A DNA stretch of 64,000 bases from Clostridiales bacterium (GCA_019424245.1 JAHYZV010000003.1:124001-188000); one strand, 5' to 3'. Shown: positions 43,633 to 53,831, numbered from the stretch's first letter. Translations and numbers: made by a program. Notes: generated from the sequence alone by a model not told the origin.

Positions 43633-45672
43633 ATGAAGATTAAGAAGAACGATCTGTTTATCGGAATATATCTGCTTGCAGCAGTATTATTCTTCATTAT
43701 TTCAATTCCTTCATGGCTGCTTGATATTCTGCTTGCAATTAATATCCTGGTAGCAATGGTGGTGCTTTTTAATTCACTTTTTGCTAAGGAAGTTCTGGAT
43801 ATGGCATCTTTTCCTACGATGCTGTTATTTACGACTATTTTCAGAATTTCCCTTAATGTATCTTCAACTAAGCTTATATTAAAGAATGGTGATGCAGGTA
43901 AGGTTGTTGATACATTTGGTAAGTTTGTTGGCGGCGGTAATCTGGTAATTGGTATTATTATATTCATTATTCTTATTATCGTTCAGTTTATAGTTATTAA
44001 CAAGGGTTCTGAGCGAGTTGCAGAGGTAACTGCAAGATTTACACTTGATGCAATGGCTGGTAAGCAGATGGCTATTGACTCAGACCTTAATACAGGAGCC
44101 ATTACTGATAAGGAGGCTGCTGAGAGAAGAAAGAAGCTACAGCAGGAAAACAGTTTCTTTGGTTCTATGGATGGTGCTACCAAATATGTTAAGGGAGATG
44201 CAACTGCCGGTCTTATTATTACCGGAATCAACCTTGTTGGTGGTATAGTCATGGGAATGATATATGGAGGATTATCAATTAATGATGCTCTTTCTAAGTA
44301 TACTATTCTTACAATCGGCGACGGATTGTGTTCACAGATACCATCATTGCTTATATCACTTGCAACAGGTATTCTTGTAACTAAAGCATCAAGTGATGGA
44401 GAACTTGGTGATGAGATAGTTGGACAGCTTTTTTCAATGGACAGGGTACTTATTATGGTTGGTGCTGCACTTTCTGTTCTTGGAATTTTAACACCGTTAC
44501 CATGGTACATATTTGTTCCATTAGGAGCAGCTCTTATTTTTTACGGAAGAAAGCTTGGAACTAAAGCAGGAGAAGCTAAGATTGAAGAGAGCGCTGAACA
44601 GGAAGAGAACGAGGCACAGGAAATACGTAAGCCTGAAAATGTTGTTTCATTGCTTAATGTTGACCCTATTGAGCTTGAGTTTGGATATGGAATTATTCCG
44701 CTTGCTGATGTTAATCAGGGAGGAGATCTTCTTGACAGAGTTGTCATGATAAGAAGACAGATTGCACTTGAACTTGGTGCAGTTGTTCCTATTATCAGAC
44801 TGCGTGATAATATACAGCTCAATCCAAACCAGTATGTCATTAAGATTAAGGGTATACAGGTGAGTGAAGGTGAGATACTTTTTGACCATTATATGGCTAT
44901 GAATCCAGGATATGTTGAAGAAGAGATAACCGGTATTCCTACATTTGAACCATCTTTCCATCTCCCGGCTATATGGATAACTGAGAGCCAGAGAGAAAGA
45001 GCAGAATCACTTGGATATACGGTTGTTGATCCGCCATCAATTATTGCAACACATCTTACAGAGGTTATAAGACAGCACATTGCTGAGCTTCTTACCAGAC
45101 AGGATGTACAGAATCTTATTAATAATATTAAAGATAACAATTCAACACTTATTGATGAACTTGTACCTAAGCTTATGGGTATTGGAGAGATTCAGAAGGT
45201 TTTACAGAATCTTCTTGAAGAGGGGATATCAATAAGAGATCTTGTTACTATATTAGAAACTCTGGCAGACCATGCAGCTGTTACAAGAGATCCGGATATA
45301 TTGACAGAATATGCAAGACAGGGATTAAAGAGAGCTATTTCGAGCAAGTATTTTACGGTAGGTGAAGTGACAAATGTTGTTACAGTTGACCCTGCAATTG
45401 AGCAGGAGATTATGAATTCTGTTAAGAATACAGAACAGGGGTCATATCTGTCGCTTGACCCTGAACGCAGTAAGAAGATTGTTGAAGCATTAGGCAATGA
45501 ACTCAAGAAGCTTGAGGATATGGGTAAGAATCCAATAGTTATCACATCGCCTATTGTGAGAATGTATTTCAGAAATCTGGCTAAGGATTATTATAAGGAT
45601 ATAATTGTGATTTCATATAATGAGGTGGAATCTAATGTAGAATTACAATCAGTGGGGATGGTGACAGCATAA
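43633..45672 (+). CDS. flhA: Flagellar export gate protein FlhA
   Basis: FlhA forms the nonameric ring that receives export substrates. The 679-residue protein has about eight N-terminal membrane helices, the highly conserved loop (VAEVTARFTLDAMAGKQMA, DSDLNTGAITDKEAAERR) and the cytoplasmic domain (about 325-679). ATG 43633 is preferred to the adjacent ATG 43630 for its 7-base spacing from AGGAG. It is followed directly by flhF. Confidence 0.96.
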   Translation: MKIKKNDLFIGIYLLAAVLFFIISIPSWLLDILLAINILVAMVVLFNSLFAKEVLDMASFPTMLLFTTIFRISLNVSSTKLILKNGDAGKVVDTFGKFVGGGNLVIGIIIFIILIIVQFIVINKGSERVAEVTARFTLDAMAGKQMAIDSDLNTGAITDKEAAERRKKLQQENSFFGSMDGATKYVKGDATAGLIITGINLVGGIVMGMIYGGLSINDALSKYTILTIGDGLCSQIPSLLISLATGILVTKASSDGELGDEIVGQLFSMDRVLIMVGAALSVLGILTPLPWYIFVPLGAALIFYGRKLGTKAGEAKIEESAEQEENEAQEIRKPENVVSLLNVDPIELEFGYGIIPLADVNQGGDLLDRVVMIRRQIALELGAVVPIIRLRDNIQLNPNQYVIKIKGIQVSEGEILFDHYMAMNPGYVEEEITGIPTFEPSFHLPAIWITESQRERAESLGYTVVDPPSIIATHLTEVIRQHIAELLTRQDVQNLINNIKDNNSTLIDELVPKLMGIGEIQKVLQNLLEEGISIRDLVTILETLADHAAVTRDPDILTEYARQGLKRAISSKYFTVGEVTNVVTVDPAIEQEIMNSVKNTEQGSYLSLDPERSKKIVEALGNELKKLEDMGKNPIVITSPIVRMYFRNLAKDYYKDIIVISYNEVESNVELQSVGMVTA

Positions 45673-46959
45673 ATGATAGTGAAGAAATTTCAGGCGGAGA
45701 CAGAGACAGAAGCAATATTAAAAGCTAAAGATGAATTAGGAAGCGGTGCAGTGGTTCTTAACGTCAAGACATTAAAACAGAGAGGTGTATTCAGACTTTT
45801 TAAGAAAGATGTTGTTGAGGTTACTGCCGCACTTGAGGAAAAAGAATTTATTAATGGCATTAATAATAAAAAGCCAACCATGGAAAATAAAGGTGCTAAT
45901 AGTGGATTTATAAGCAGTCAGCCGATGAAGAATATTACAGGAGGTTCGCAGATTAATCTTGTTGCAGATGAAAAGATTGATATGAATTCCAACGCTGCTA
46001 ATATTGAGAAGAAACTTGATTCACTTCACTCACTTCTTGAAAATCAGATGAATCCTGGAAGTAACAGTGCAAAGCGGCCGGCAGCAGCATCTGTCATGCA
46101 TGAAGAAACATATGCACAGGATACAGGAAAGAAGATAGTTAAAGAGCGTGAGAATGCCAATTATAAATTCTTACAACTTATATATAAAAAGCTGGTTGAT
46201 AATGAGGTTGATTCAAAATATGCAGATGAAATAATTGCTGATATTGAGGCTTCGCTTAAGAAAGAATCTAACATTGACAGTATTCTGTCTGCTGTGTACC
46301 AGAAGATTATACTAAAGCTTGGAGAACCCCGCACAATATCTCTTGGAGACAAACCGAAGGTGATATTTTTTATTGGACCAACAGGCGTTGGAAAGACTAC
46401 AACTATTGCAAAAATAGCGTCACATTTTAAACTTGAAAAATACACAAAGGTTGCTTTTATAACCTCTGATACATATAGAATAGCTGCAGTGGAACAGCTT
46501 AATACATATGCGTCTATAATTGACTGCCCTGTAAATGTGGCATATTCTCCTGATGAAATGGATGAGTGTCTTGATGAATTTAAAACTTATGAACTTATAC
46601 TTGTTGACACGGCAGGAAGGTCACATAAGTCAGAAGAACAGATGGAAGAGCTGGATAAGCTCATTGAGACGGTTGAACGCAGAAAGGATGAATTTGATTT
46701 TGAAATATATCTGACATTAAGTGTCACAACCAAGTATAAGGATCTTGTAAATATTGCAGATAAATATAAGCATATTAAGGACTGGGCTATTATATTTACT
46801 AAATTAGATGAAACATGCAGCCTTGGGAATATGCTTAATATGAAGCTTTATACAGGCGGACAGCTTTCGTATACAACTTCAGGACAGAATGTACCTAATG
46901 ACATTGAGGTAATTAATGAGCAGAGACTTGCTAAATTATTATTGGGAGGTAAATCATGA
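45673..46959 (+). CDS. flhF: Flagellar-positioning GTPase FlhF (SRP54-like)
   Basis: FlhF is the GTPase that helps set flagellar number and place. The 428-residue protein has a B domain at the N-terminus (MIVKKFQAETETEAILKAKD), a variable linker (about 70-150), and an NG GTPase with G1 at about 234 (GPTGVGKTTTIAKIA), DTAGRSHK and TKLDE. The start codon follows the flhA stop directly. It overlaps flhG by 4 bases. Confidence 0.95.
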   Translation: MIVKKFQAETETEAILKAKDELGSGAVVLNVKTLKQRGVFRLFKKDVVEVTAALEEKEFINGINNKKPTMENKGANSGFISSQPMKNITGGSQINLVADEKIDMNSNAANIEKKLDSLHSLLENQMNPGSNSAKRPAAASVMHEETYAQDTGKKIVKERENANYKFLQLIYKKLVDNEVDSKYADEIIADIEASLKKESNIDSILSAVYQKIILKLGEPRTISLGDKPKVIFFIGPTGVGKTTTIAKIASHFKLEKYTKVAFITSDTYRIAAVEQLNTYASIIDCPVNVAYSPDEMDECLDEFKTYELILVDTAGRSHKSEEQMEELDKLIETVERRKDEFDFEIYLTLSVTTKYKDLVNIADKYKHIKDWAIIFTKLDETCSLGNMLNMKLYTGGQLSYTTSGQNVPNDIEVINEQRLAKLLLGGKS

Positions 46960-47837
46960 TGGATCAGGCAGAGAATCTTCGCAATATAATTAAAAAACAA
47001 AATTTAAAAAACATTACGAATTCGCGTGTTATTGCCGTAACAAGTGGAAAAGGCGGTGTTGGCAAGTCAAGTACTTCTATTAATCTTGCAGTGCAGTTTA
47101 CAAGGATGGGGAAGAAAGTTATTATACTGGATGCTGATTTCGGGCTTGCTAATATTGAAGTAATGTTTGGTGTTATTCCTAAATATAATCTCAGTGACCT
47201 TATGTTTGCGGGCAAGGAGCTTGACGAGATAATAACAGAAGGACCTGAAGGAATAAGATTCATATCAGGTGGTTCTGGAATTGCAAAGCTTGTCAATCTT
47301 GATAAAGAGCAGGTAAGAAGGCTTGTTAATAAACTCTCAGAACTTGAAGGAATGGCAGATGTTATAATTATTGATACCGGTGCAGGAATATCTCCTGCTG
47401 TCATGGAGTTTCTTGTCGCAAGTCCGGAGACGATACTTGTGACAACACCAGAACCAACATCGATAACGGATTCATATGCGCTCCTTAAGGCATTAAGCAT
47501 GAATGAGAATTTCAAAAAAGATGAAACAACAATTAAGATGATAGCTAACAGAGTTGATTCTGAAGCTGAGGGTAGAAGCCTGTATGAAAAGCTTAATGTT
47601 GTGGTTATGAAATTCCTTGAAATTAATATGCAGTATTTAGGTGCGGTTCCACAGGATAATAATATTAAAAAAGCAATTATGAAGCAGAAACCGGTCTCTA
47701 TGATATTTCCAAATGCCACATCGTCAAGGCATTTTGAAGAAATAGCAACACGGCTGATGTCAGAAGGTGCAGATGTTCCTGTTCATAAGAGAGGCATAAG
47801 AGGATATCTAAGGTCTGTATTTGCAAAGAATATGTGA
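46956..47837 (+). CDS. flhG: MinD-like ATPase FlhG (YlxH)
   Basis: FlhG controls flagellar number with FlhF and stimulates FlhF GTPase activity. The 293-residue protein begins with the N-terminal FlhF-activating region (MMDQAENLRNIIKKQN), the deviant Walker A SGKGGVGKSS, and DADFGLANIEVMFG. The C-terminal membrane-binding helix region is present. An adjacent ATG (46959) is equally possible; GGGAGG lies before both. Confidence 0.94.
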   Translation: MMDQAENLRNIIKKQNLKNITNSRVIAVTSGKGGVGKSSTSINLAVQFTRMGKKVIILDADFGLANIEVMFGVIPKYNLSDLMFAGKELDEIITEGPEGIRFISGGSGIAKLVNLDKEQVRRLVNKLSELEGMADVIIIDTGAGISPAVMEFLVASPETILVTTPEPTSITDSYALLKALSMNENFKKDETTIKMIANRVDSEAEGRSLYEKLNVVVMKFLEINMQYLGAVPQDNNIKKAIMKQKPVSMIFPNATSSRHFEEIATRLMSEGADVPVHKRGIRGYLRSVFAKNM

Positions 47838-47860
47838 TTAAGAGGAAATGAGGTGCGGGA

Positions 47861-48580
47861 ATGTTCGAACAGCTTGTTGTAGGTGGGAAGGTTGAATTAT
47901 TTAAAAAGAGCAGGCGTATAAAAGAAAACGGAGAAACAAAAGAAATGCTTGTAAGCCAGATAATGGATATCAATGATGAGACTATTATCTGTACGATGCC
48001 TTCAAGACAGGGAAAAATGATAGTGCTTGAAGTCGGAACTATGATAGAAGCTTTTTTTTATACAGGTAATTACATTTATAAATCTGACTGTACTGTAAAA
48101 TCAAGAGGAAAAGAAGGAAATATATTTACAGTTGAATTAAGACCTGAAACAGCACTTGTAAAGTTCCAGAGAAGGGAATTCTACAGGCTGAAATGCACTA
48201 TTGATGCAGATATTATACCGCTGACAGATGAAGAACGAAAGAATTTTGATGTAACCGGAAAATTGCCGGATAATTTTGTCATGCCGGAAGACAAAGGAAT
48301 AATTGTTGACATAAGCGGTGGTGGACTGAGACTTTTTTCAAAGAAACAATATGATGCGGATTCGATTGTTAATGTAAGTTTTCCAATACAGGTAGGGGAC
48401 AGAAGCAGATATATGAAGCTGATGGCAAAGGTTGTAATGTCAATGCGCAATCAGAATTCTGACAGCGTATATGACAGCAGACTTCAGTTTGTGAATATGC
48501 AGAAGGAAGATACGGAGGATATTGTTAAATACGTTTTTGCCCAGCAAAGAATAATTCGCAAGAAAGAAAGGGGGCTGTAA
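47861..48580 (+). CDS. PilZ domain protein, YcgR-type c-di-GMP flagellar brake
   Basis: The 239-residue protein has an N-terminal YcgR-like domain and a C-terminal PilZ domain. Both c-di-GMP binding motifs are intact: QRREFYR (Arg104, Arg105, Arg109) and the Asp-x-Ser-x2-Gly motif (Asp150, Ser152, Gly155). Proteins of this type (YpfA/MotI in B. subtilis) bind c-di-GMP and slow the motor through MotA. The position inside fla/che, between flhG and cheB, supports motor control. Its nearest analogue in function is MotI; the name is not assigned. Confidence 0.88.
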   Translation: MFEQLVVGGKVELFKKSRRIKENGETKEMLVSQIMDINDETIICTMPSRQGKMIVLEVGTMIEAFFYTGNYIYKSDCTVKSRGKEGNIFTVELRPETALVKFQRREFYRLKCTIDADIIPLTDEERKNFDVTGKLPDNFVMPEDKGIIVDISGGGLRLFSKKQYDADSIVNVSFPIQVGDRSRYMKLMAKVVMSMRNQNSDSVYDSRLQFVNMQKEDTEDIVKYVFAQQRIIRKKERGL

Positions 48581-48581
48581 T

Positions 48582-49778
48582 ATGGCAAAAAAAATACTTG
48601 TCATAGATGACTCTGCACTCATGAGAAGGGTTATATCTGATATAATAAACGAAGGTAATGAGTATGAAGTCGCAGCTATTGCAAAAGACGGACTTGAGGG
48701 ATTTGATTTGATTGTATCTAATCCTAATCTGTACAGTGCAATAATTCTTGATATTAATATGCCTAAGATGAACGGGCTGGAATTATTACAGAAGCTGCAA
48801 AAGAATCATATTGAGCAGACTGTTATTGTTGTAAGTACAGTAGCAAAAGAAGGCGCAAAAGAAACTATTCAGGCTCTTGAATATGGAGCGTTTGATTTTG
48901 TGACCAAACCAGAGAATTATTTTGAAACTAAGGGCAATGACTTTAAAAAGCGTATACATGATATGCTTAATGTTGCAACAAGTTCCAAAGCGTCTGTGGA
49001 AAGAACAAGGTCGGCTACGGATGTGAAGCCATCAGGATATTCTGGCAGCAGGCTTACATCAGGAAGGACATCATTAATTTCATCGGAGAAAAAAGCTTCT
49101 ATTGATGCAATATCTGCTTTAAGACGCAGGAATGAGATTAATGATACAATTCCTCCAAAGGTTAATCCTTCAAGATTTACCAATATTAAAAGTGGCAGTA
49201 AGAAGGTTGTTGCACTTGCCTGCTCAACAGGTGGACCAAAATCATTACAACAGGTAATACCAATGCTTCCTAAGAATCTGGATGCCGGAGTGGTACTTGT
49301 ACAGCATATGCCGGCAGGGTTTACAGCATCCTTAGCAGCCAGACTTAACGAAATAAGTGATATTAATGTTAAGGAAGGGGCAGATGGTGATGTTATACAG
49401 AAAGGCTGGGTATATATTGCACCAGGAGGAAAACATATCAAGGTTGTCAAGAAAGCATCTGAGTATGTGATAAAGCTTAATGACGAGCCTCCTATAGATG
49501 GCTTAAGACCATGTGCCAATGTTATGTATAAGTCACTTGTACAGTGTAATTATGATGAGATTACATGTGTTGTCCTTACAGGAATGGGAGCAGATGGTAC
49601 GGAAGGAATAAAGACTCTTTCTGCCAGCCATAAGAAAATTCATGTTATAGCTCAGGATGAAGATAGCTGTGTTGTATATGGCATGCCTAAGGCTATAGCA
49701 CAGACAGGACTGGTTGATGAGGTTGTTCCATTGAATAAAATTGCAGAAACTATAACGAAGAATGTGGGGGTATCTTAA
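48582..49778 (+). CDS. cheB: Chemotaxis methylesterase CheB
   Basis: CheB removes methyl groups from receptors (and deamidates them) for adaptation. The 398-residue protein has a receiver (Asp57 in LDINMPKMNG), a Ser-rich linker (about 130-205) longer than in enteric CheB, and the catalytic domain with Ser (ACSTGGPKSL), His (LVQHMPAGF) and Asp (GMGADGTEG). cheR is not in the window. ATG 48582 follows the PilZ gene by one base; the site AAAGGGGG lies within that gene. Confidence 0.95.
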   Translation: MAKKILVIDDSALMRRVISDIINEGNEYEVAAIAKDGLEGFDLIVSNPNLYSAIILDINMPKMNGLELLQKLQKNHIEQTVIVVSTVAKEGAKETIQALEYGAFDFVTKPENYFETKGNDFKKRIHDMLNVATSSKASVERTRSATDVKPSGYSGSRLTSGRTSLISSEKKASIDAISALRRRNEINDTIPPKVNPSRFTNIKSGSKKVVALACSTGGPKSLQQVIPMLPKNLDAGVVLVQHMPAGFTASLAARLNEISDINVKEGADGDVIQKGWVYIAPGGKHIKVVKKASEYVIKLNDEPPIDGLRPCANVMYKSLVQCNYDEITCVVLTGMGADGTEGIKTLSASHKKIHVIAQDEDSCVVYGMPKAIAQTGLVDEVVPLNKIAETITKNVGVS

Positions 49779-49779
49779 G

Positions 49780-51891
49780 ATGGATGTAAGCCAGTATTTA
49801 GAGATATTTATCGACGAATCTAATGAACATTTGCAGAATTTAAGTGATGGTATCATGATTCTTGAAAAGGAACCTGATAACAGTGATACAATTAACGAAA
49901 TATTCAGAGCTGCACATTCCCTCAAGGGTATGGCTGGAACTATGGGCTATAAGAGAATGCAGAATCTTACTCATGATATGGAAAATGTATTTTCAGAGGT
50001 CCGCAATGGTAATATTAAAGTTGATTCAAGAATGGTAGATGTATTGTTCCAGTGTCTTGATGCATTAGAGCAGTATGTTAATAATATCCAGGAGACTTCT
50101 GATGAAGGAACTGATGATAATGAGCCAATAATTAAGGCACTTAACTCATTTATAGTTAATAATGAAGATAAGGGAGTATTACCTGAGGAAGCTAAGAAGG
50201 AAGAAGCTCCTGCAGAAGAGAAGAAAGAGGAAAGCACAGATGTTGCCGGTACTTATGCCAGATATAATAACATGGTATTTGCTGATTTTGAAAAGAATGC
50301 TGTTAACGAAGCAATTGAGAAGAAGATGAATGTGTTCATCATTAAAGTAAGTGTTGATGAAAACTGTATTCTTAAGGCAGCCAGAGCATTTCTTGTATTT
50401 AAGAATCTTGAAGGTCATTGTGATATTATCAAATCAGAGCCATCTGCACAGGATATTGAAGATGAGAAATTCGAGCTTGATTTCAGCATTGTTGTTGTAA
50501 CGGAAGAAAGTTATGAATCAATAGTTGGAATAATCAAGAATGTTTCGGAAATTAAAGATGCTGCAGGAGAGGCTATAACAACTCCTTTTGCAGATGAAGA
50601 TGATAAAGAAGAGAAGCAGGATACACCAAAGCAGGAAGAAAAGAAGGATGAGTCAGAGACAAAACCATCTGCACCAGTGACGGCAAAGAAGCAGGCTCCT
50701 GCAGCTAACAATAATAAGGCAGGCAAAACAGTGAGCCACACAGTACGTGTAGACATTGAAAAACTTGATGTTCTTATGAATCTTGTCAGCGAACTTATTA
50801 TTGCAAAGAACGGGCTTGTATCAGCCAGTGTATCAGAAGATGGTACAACATCTGTTAATCAGAAATTTGGTGAACAGATTGAATATCTTGAAAGAGTAAC
50901 AACTAACCTTCATGAGTCAGTTATGAAGGTTAGGATGATGCCTATTGAGAGTGTATTTGCCAAGTATCCAAGAATGATAAGAGATCTCAACAAGAAACTT
51001 GGAAAGAAGATGGAACTTTATATGTCAGGTGAGGAGACAGAGCTTGACAGAACAGTTATTGATGAGATAGGTGATCCTATTATGCATCTATTAAGAAATT
51101 CTGCTGACCATGGACTTGAAAGCGCAGAGATAAGAGCTGAGAGAGGCAAGCCAGAGGTTGGTTCTATATGGCTTGATGCATATCAGGAGGGCAACAATGT
51201 TGTCATAGAAGTAAGAGATGATGGTAATGGTATTGATGTAGAGAAGGTTAAACAGAAAGCTGTTGAAAAAGGAAACCTTACTCAGGAGCAGGCAGATGCA
51301 CTTACAGAAAAAGAAGCAATTGATCTTCTGTTTAAGCCAAGTTTTTCAACATCAGATAAAGTTACAGATGTATCCGGACGAGGTGTTGGTCTTGATGTTG
51401 TAAAATCAAAGATTGAAGCTCTTGGTGGAGATGTCGAGGTTAAGACTAAATATGGAGAAGGCAGTACATTCAGTATAAGACTTCCACTTACACTTGCTAT
51501 TATTCAGGCACTTATGGTTAAAGTTGGAGAAGAAAAATACGCTATTGCACTTGGCTCAATTGAGACAATTGAAGATGTACCGGTAAGCGAGATTAAATAT
51601 GTTCATGCTAAGGAAGTTATTAATCTTAGAGGCAATGTAATTCCTCTTATAAGATTAAGAGAACTTCTTGATGTACCTGGCGAACCGGAAGAGTCTGACA
51701 ATATAGTTATAGTAATTGTCCGTAAGGGAGATAAGCTTGCCGGACTTGTTGTAGATAATCTTATTGGCCAGATGGAAATTGTTATTAAGTCACTTGGTAA
51801 GTACATTAATATTAACCGCATGATAAGTGGTGCTACAATCTTAGGTGATGGTTCAGTTGCACTTATCATCGATGCCAATACACTTGTATAG
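49780..51891 (+). CDS. cheA: Chemotaxis histidine kinase CheA
   Basis: CheA phosphorylates CheY and CheB in response to receptors. The 703-residue protein has P1 with phosphorylated His46 (AHSLKGMAGTMGYKRM), a CheY-binding P2 region flanked by charged Glu/Lys linkers (about 145-165 and 270-325), P3 dimer helices, P4 kinase (HLLRNSADHGLES, DDGNGID, GRGVGLDVV) and P5 CheW-like end. ATG 49780 is chosen; its site is weak (GGGGGT), so translation may be coupled to cheB, which ends at 49778. Two charged low-complexity linkers make it slightly long. Confidence 0.96.
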   Translation: MDVSQYLEIFIDESNEHLQNLSDGIMILEKEPDNSDTINEIFRAAHSLKGMAGTMGYKRMQNLTHDMENVFSEVRNGNIKVDSRMVDVLFQCLDALEQYVNNIQETSDEGTDDNEPIIKALNSFIVNNEDKGVLPEEAKKEEAPAEEKKEESTDVAGTYARYNNMVFADFEKNAVNEAIEKKMNVFIIKVSVDENCILKAARAFLVFKNLEGHCDIIKSEPSAQDIEDEKFELDFSIVVVTEESYESIVGIIKNVSEIKDAAGEAITTPFADEDDKEEKQDTPKQEEKKDESETKPSAPVTAKKQAPAANNNKAGKTVSHTVRVDIEKLDVLMNLVSELIIAKNGLVSASVSEDGTTSVNQKFGEQIEYLERVTTNLHESVMKVRMMPIESVFAKYPRMIRDLNKKLGKKMELYMSGEETELDRTVIDEIGDPIMHLLRNSADHGLESAEIRAERGKPEVGSIWLDAYQEGNNVVIEVRDDGNGIDVEKVKQKAVEKGNLTQEQADALTEKEAIDLLFKPSFSTSDKVTDVSGRGVGLDVVKSKIEALGGDVEVKTKYGEGSTFSIRLPLTLAIIQALMVKVGEEKYAIALGSIETIEDVPVSEIKYVHAKEVINLRGNVIPLIRLRELLDVPGEPEESDNIVIVIVRKGDKLAGLVVDNLIGQMEIVIKSLGKYININRMISGATILGDGSVALIIDANTLV

Positions 51892-51905
51892 AGGAGGAAC
51901 GGATA

Positions 51906-52379
51906 ATGGAGAATGTTAATGCTATAGAAGATAAGAATTCAGAATCAACAACTTCTGTACAGTATATTGTTGTTAAGATAGGTAATGAGCAGTACGGAAT
52001 TGATATCAAATATATTGACAATATTGTAAGAAGCCAGAACATAACAAGAGTGCCTAAAACACAGTCATATTATAAAGGTGTTATTAACCTAAGAGGCGAG
52101 ATTTGTCCAATTATGAGCATGAGACTTAAACTTGGATTAGAGCCGGATGAGCTTACAGATAAAACAAGATTTATAATAGTAAAGGTTGAGGGGGCTTCGA
52201 TTGGTGTTATAGTAGACCAGGTTAAAGAGGTCGTTACACTTGAAGAAGAAGATATAGAGCGTATAAGCAGATCAACCAATGATGATGCGGCAGCTAACTA
52301 TATTAATGCAATAGGAAAGAAAGATGGGGAACTGATTTCACTTCTGGATATTGTAAGCCTTATTGTAGAAAATAATTAG
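51906..52379 (+). CDS. cheW: Chemotaxis coupling protein CheW
   Basis: CheW links receptors to CheA. The 157-residue protein has a short acidic N-terminus and the full CheW fold (EQYGIDIKYIDNIV, YYKGVINLRGEICPIMSMRL, DQVKEVVTLEEEDIE). RBS GAGGAGG precedes ATG 51906. It is directly followed by cheC. Confidence 0.95.
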   Translation: MENVNAIEDKNSESTTSVQYIVVKIGNEQYGIDIKYIDNIVRSQNITRVPKTQSYYKGVINLRGEICPIMSMRLKLGLEPDELTDKTRFIIVKVEGASIGVIVDQVKEVVTLEEEDIERISRSTNDDAAANYINAIGKKDGELISLLDIVSLIVENN

Positions 52380-52395
52380 TGTTTGAGGTGAAGGT

Positions 52396-53022
52396 ATGTC
52401 AAAAATTGATTTGAATCAGCTTAATGATATTCAGTATGATGTTTTAAAAGAAATAGGTAATATAGGTGCAGGAAATGCAACAACTGCATTATCGAAGATG
52501 CTCAACCAAAAGATGGATATGTCAGTACCTAAGGTTGAACTTGTTCCTTTTAATGAAATATCAGATATAATGGGAGACGAAGATCAGACAGTAGTTGGTA
52601 TTATGCTTGGATTTGAGGGGGATGTGTATGGAATGATGATGTTTCTTTTTGATACAAAATCAGCACATCATCTTGTTAATACACTTATGATGCAGGATAC
52701 AGAGTCAGGTATTGAGGCAGATACTCAGTTTAATGACATGGAAATGTCTGCTCTTAATGAAATAGGTAATATTGTATCGGGTTCGTATCTTACAGCAATT
52801 TCTAAGCTTACTAACCTCAAGATGGTATCTACTGTTCCAGAAATGACAATAGATATGATAGGAGCATTGCTTAGCGTTCCAGCTTCAGAATTTGGTAAAT
52901 ATGGTGACAAACTGCTACTTATACAGTCACAGTTTGGTGAACTGGATTTTGTTAATGGATATTTTCTTATGATTCCAGAACTGGAGTCATATGACAAATT
53001 GTTAGAATCTTTAGGTGTGTAA
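52396..53022 (+). CDS. cheC: CheY-P phosphatase CheC
   Basis: The 208-residue protein has two Glu-x2-Asn active sites (LKEIGNIGAGNATTALS and LNEIGNIVSGSYLTAIS). CheC dephosphorylates CheY-P, and CheD raises this activity. With FliY the operon has two phosphatases of the same fold. It lies between cheW and cheD as in B. subtilis. RBS GAGGTGAAGG. Confidence 0.95.
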   Translation: MSKIDLNQLNDIQYDVLKEIGNIGAGNATTALSKMLNQKMDMSVPKVELVPFNEISDIMGDEDQTVVGIMLGFEGDVYGMMMFLFDTKSAHHLVNTLMMQDTESGIEADTQFNDMEMSALNEIGNIVSGSYLTAISKLTNLKMVSTVPEMTIDMIGALLSVPASEFGKYGDKLLLIQSQFGELDFVNGYFLMIPELESYDKLLESLGV

Positions 53023-53048
53023 AAGATATATTTGAAAGAGTAACGATT

Positions 53049-53534
53049 ATGGGAAACATGATAAAGGTTGGCATGGCTGACTTAAAGGCATGCAAATGTC
53101 CTGATGCACTCACTACACTTGGACTTGGTTCATGTGTAGGAGTTGCATTATATGATCCGGTAACGAAAATAGGTGGACTTCTCCACTGTATGTTACCGGA
53201 TAGTACTCAGTTTAGAAATAATTCTAATATTGCTAAATTTGCAGATACTGGCATAGATGAACTTATAAGACAGATGAAAGCACTGGGAGCGGTTGATACA
53301 AGAATTGTTGCAAAGATTGCCGGTGGGGCTCAGATGTTTGCAAACAGATCTAATAGTGAAGCGTTGAGGGTAGGAGAACGCAATGTTATTGCGGTTAAGG
53401 CAAAGCTAAAAAGCCTTAATATAAGTATACTTTCTCAGGACTGCGGAGAAAACTTTGGAAGAACAGTGGAGTTTTATTCGGAAACAGGAGACTATGTTAT
53501 TAAAGCAGTAGGAAAACCGCTAAAAACCATATGA
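53049..53534 (+). CDS. cheD: Chemoreceptor glutamine deamidase CheD
   Basis: CheD deamidates receptor glutamines and binds CheC. The 161-residue protein has the catalytic Cys29 (LGLGSCVGVALYD), His46 (GGLLHCMLP) and the KIAGGAQMF strand with its conserved Gly-Gly-Ala. All catalytic residues are present. The following gene is a small membrane protein. Confidence 0.95.
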   Translation: MGNMIKVGMADLKACKCPDALTTLGLGSCVGVALYDPVTKIGGLLHCMLPDSTQFRNNSNIAKFADTGIDELIRQMKALGAVDTRIVAKIAGGAQMFANRSNSEALRVGERNVIAVKAKLKSLNISILSQDCGENFGRTVEFYSETGDYVIKAVGKPLKTI

Positions 53535-53570
53535 TTTTAGTGATACATAATTGTTGCGAGTGGAGGCTTT

Positions 53571-53831
53571 ATGAATAAGTTCAGAAATGTACCAGCCATA
53601 ATAACATTACTGGCAGGGTTTATAACCAGTGTTATCATGATAAAATACAGATATACACTGGTTAATTTTATGTGGATACTTATATGTGTTATGCTTGCAT
53701 TTTATATATGCGGAATGCTTATAAGATTTGTACTTAATAAAGTAGCAGAAAAGAAAGAGAATAAACAAAAAGCATCTGACGAAGAAAAAGAAGATGTATC
53801 TAATATGGAGGAATCTGCCCAGCAAGAATAA
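53571..53831 (+). CDS. Small membrane protein of unknown function, cheD-sigD interval
   Basis: The 86-residue protein has two hydrophobic segments (about 8-25 and 31-54) and a highly charged Lys/Glu-rich C-terminal tail (about 60-86). No family is recognised. RBS GTGGAGG lies before ATG 53571. Its last codons overlap the left arm of the hairpin preceding sigD, so it could serve as a translated element that affects that hairpin. B. subtilis has no gene at this place. Confidence 0.7.
   Translation: MNKFRNVPAIITLLAGFITSVIMIKYRYTLVNFMWILICVMLAFYICGMLIRFVLNKVAEKKENKQKASDEEKEDVSNMEESAQQE

Noticed and set aside
46964..47719. 251-codon minus-strand frame across flhG
   Set aside because: It mirrors a well-supported MinD-like gene; its Ser/Ile/Leu-rich translation is typical of antisense shadow frames.
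48917..49519. 200-codon minus-strand frame across cheB
   Set aside because: It is a shadow of the CheB catalytic domain with no start signals.
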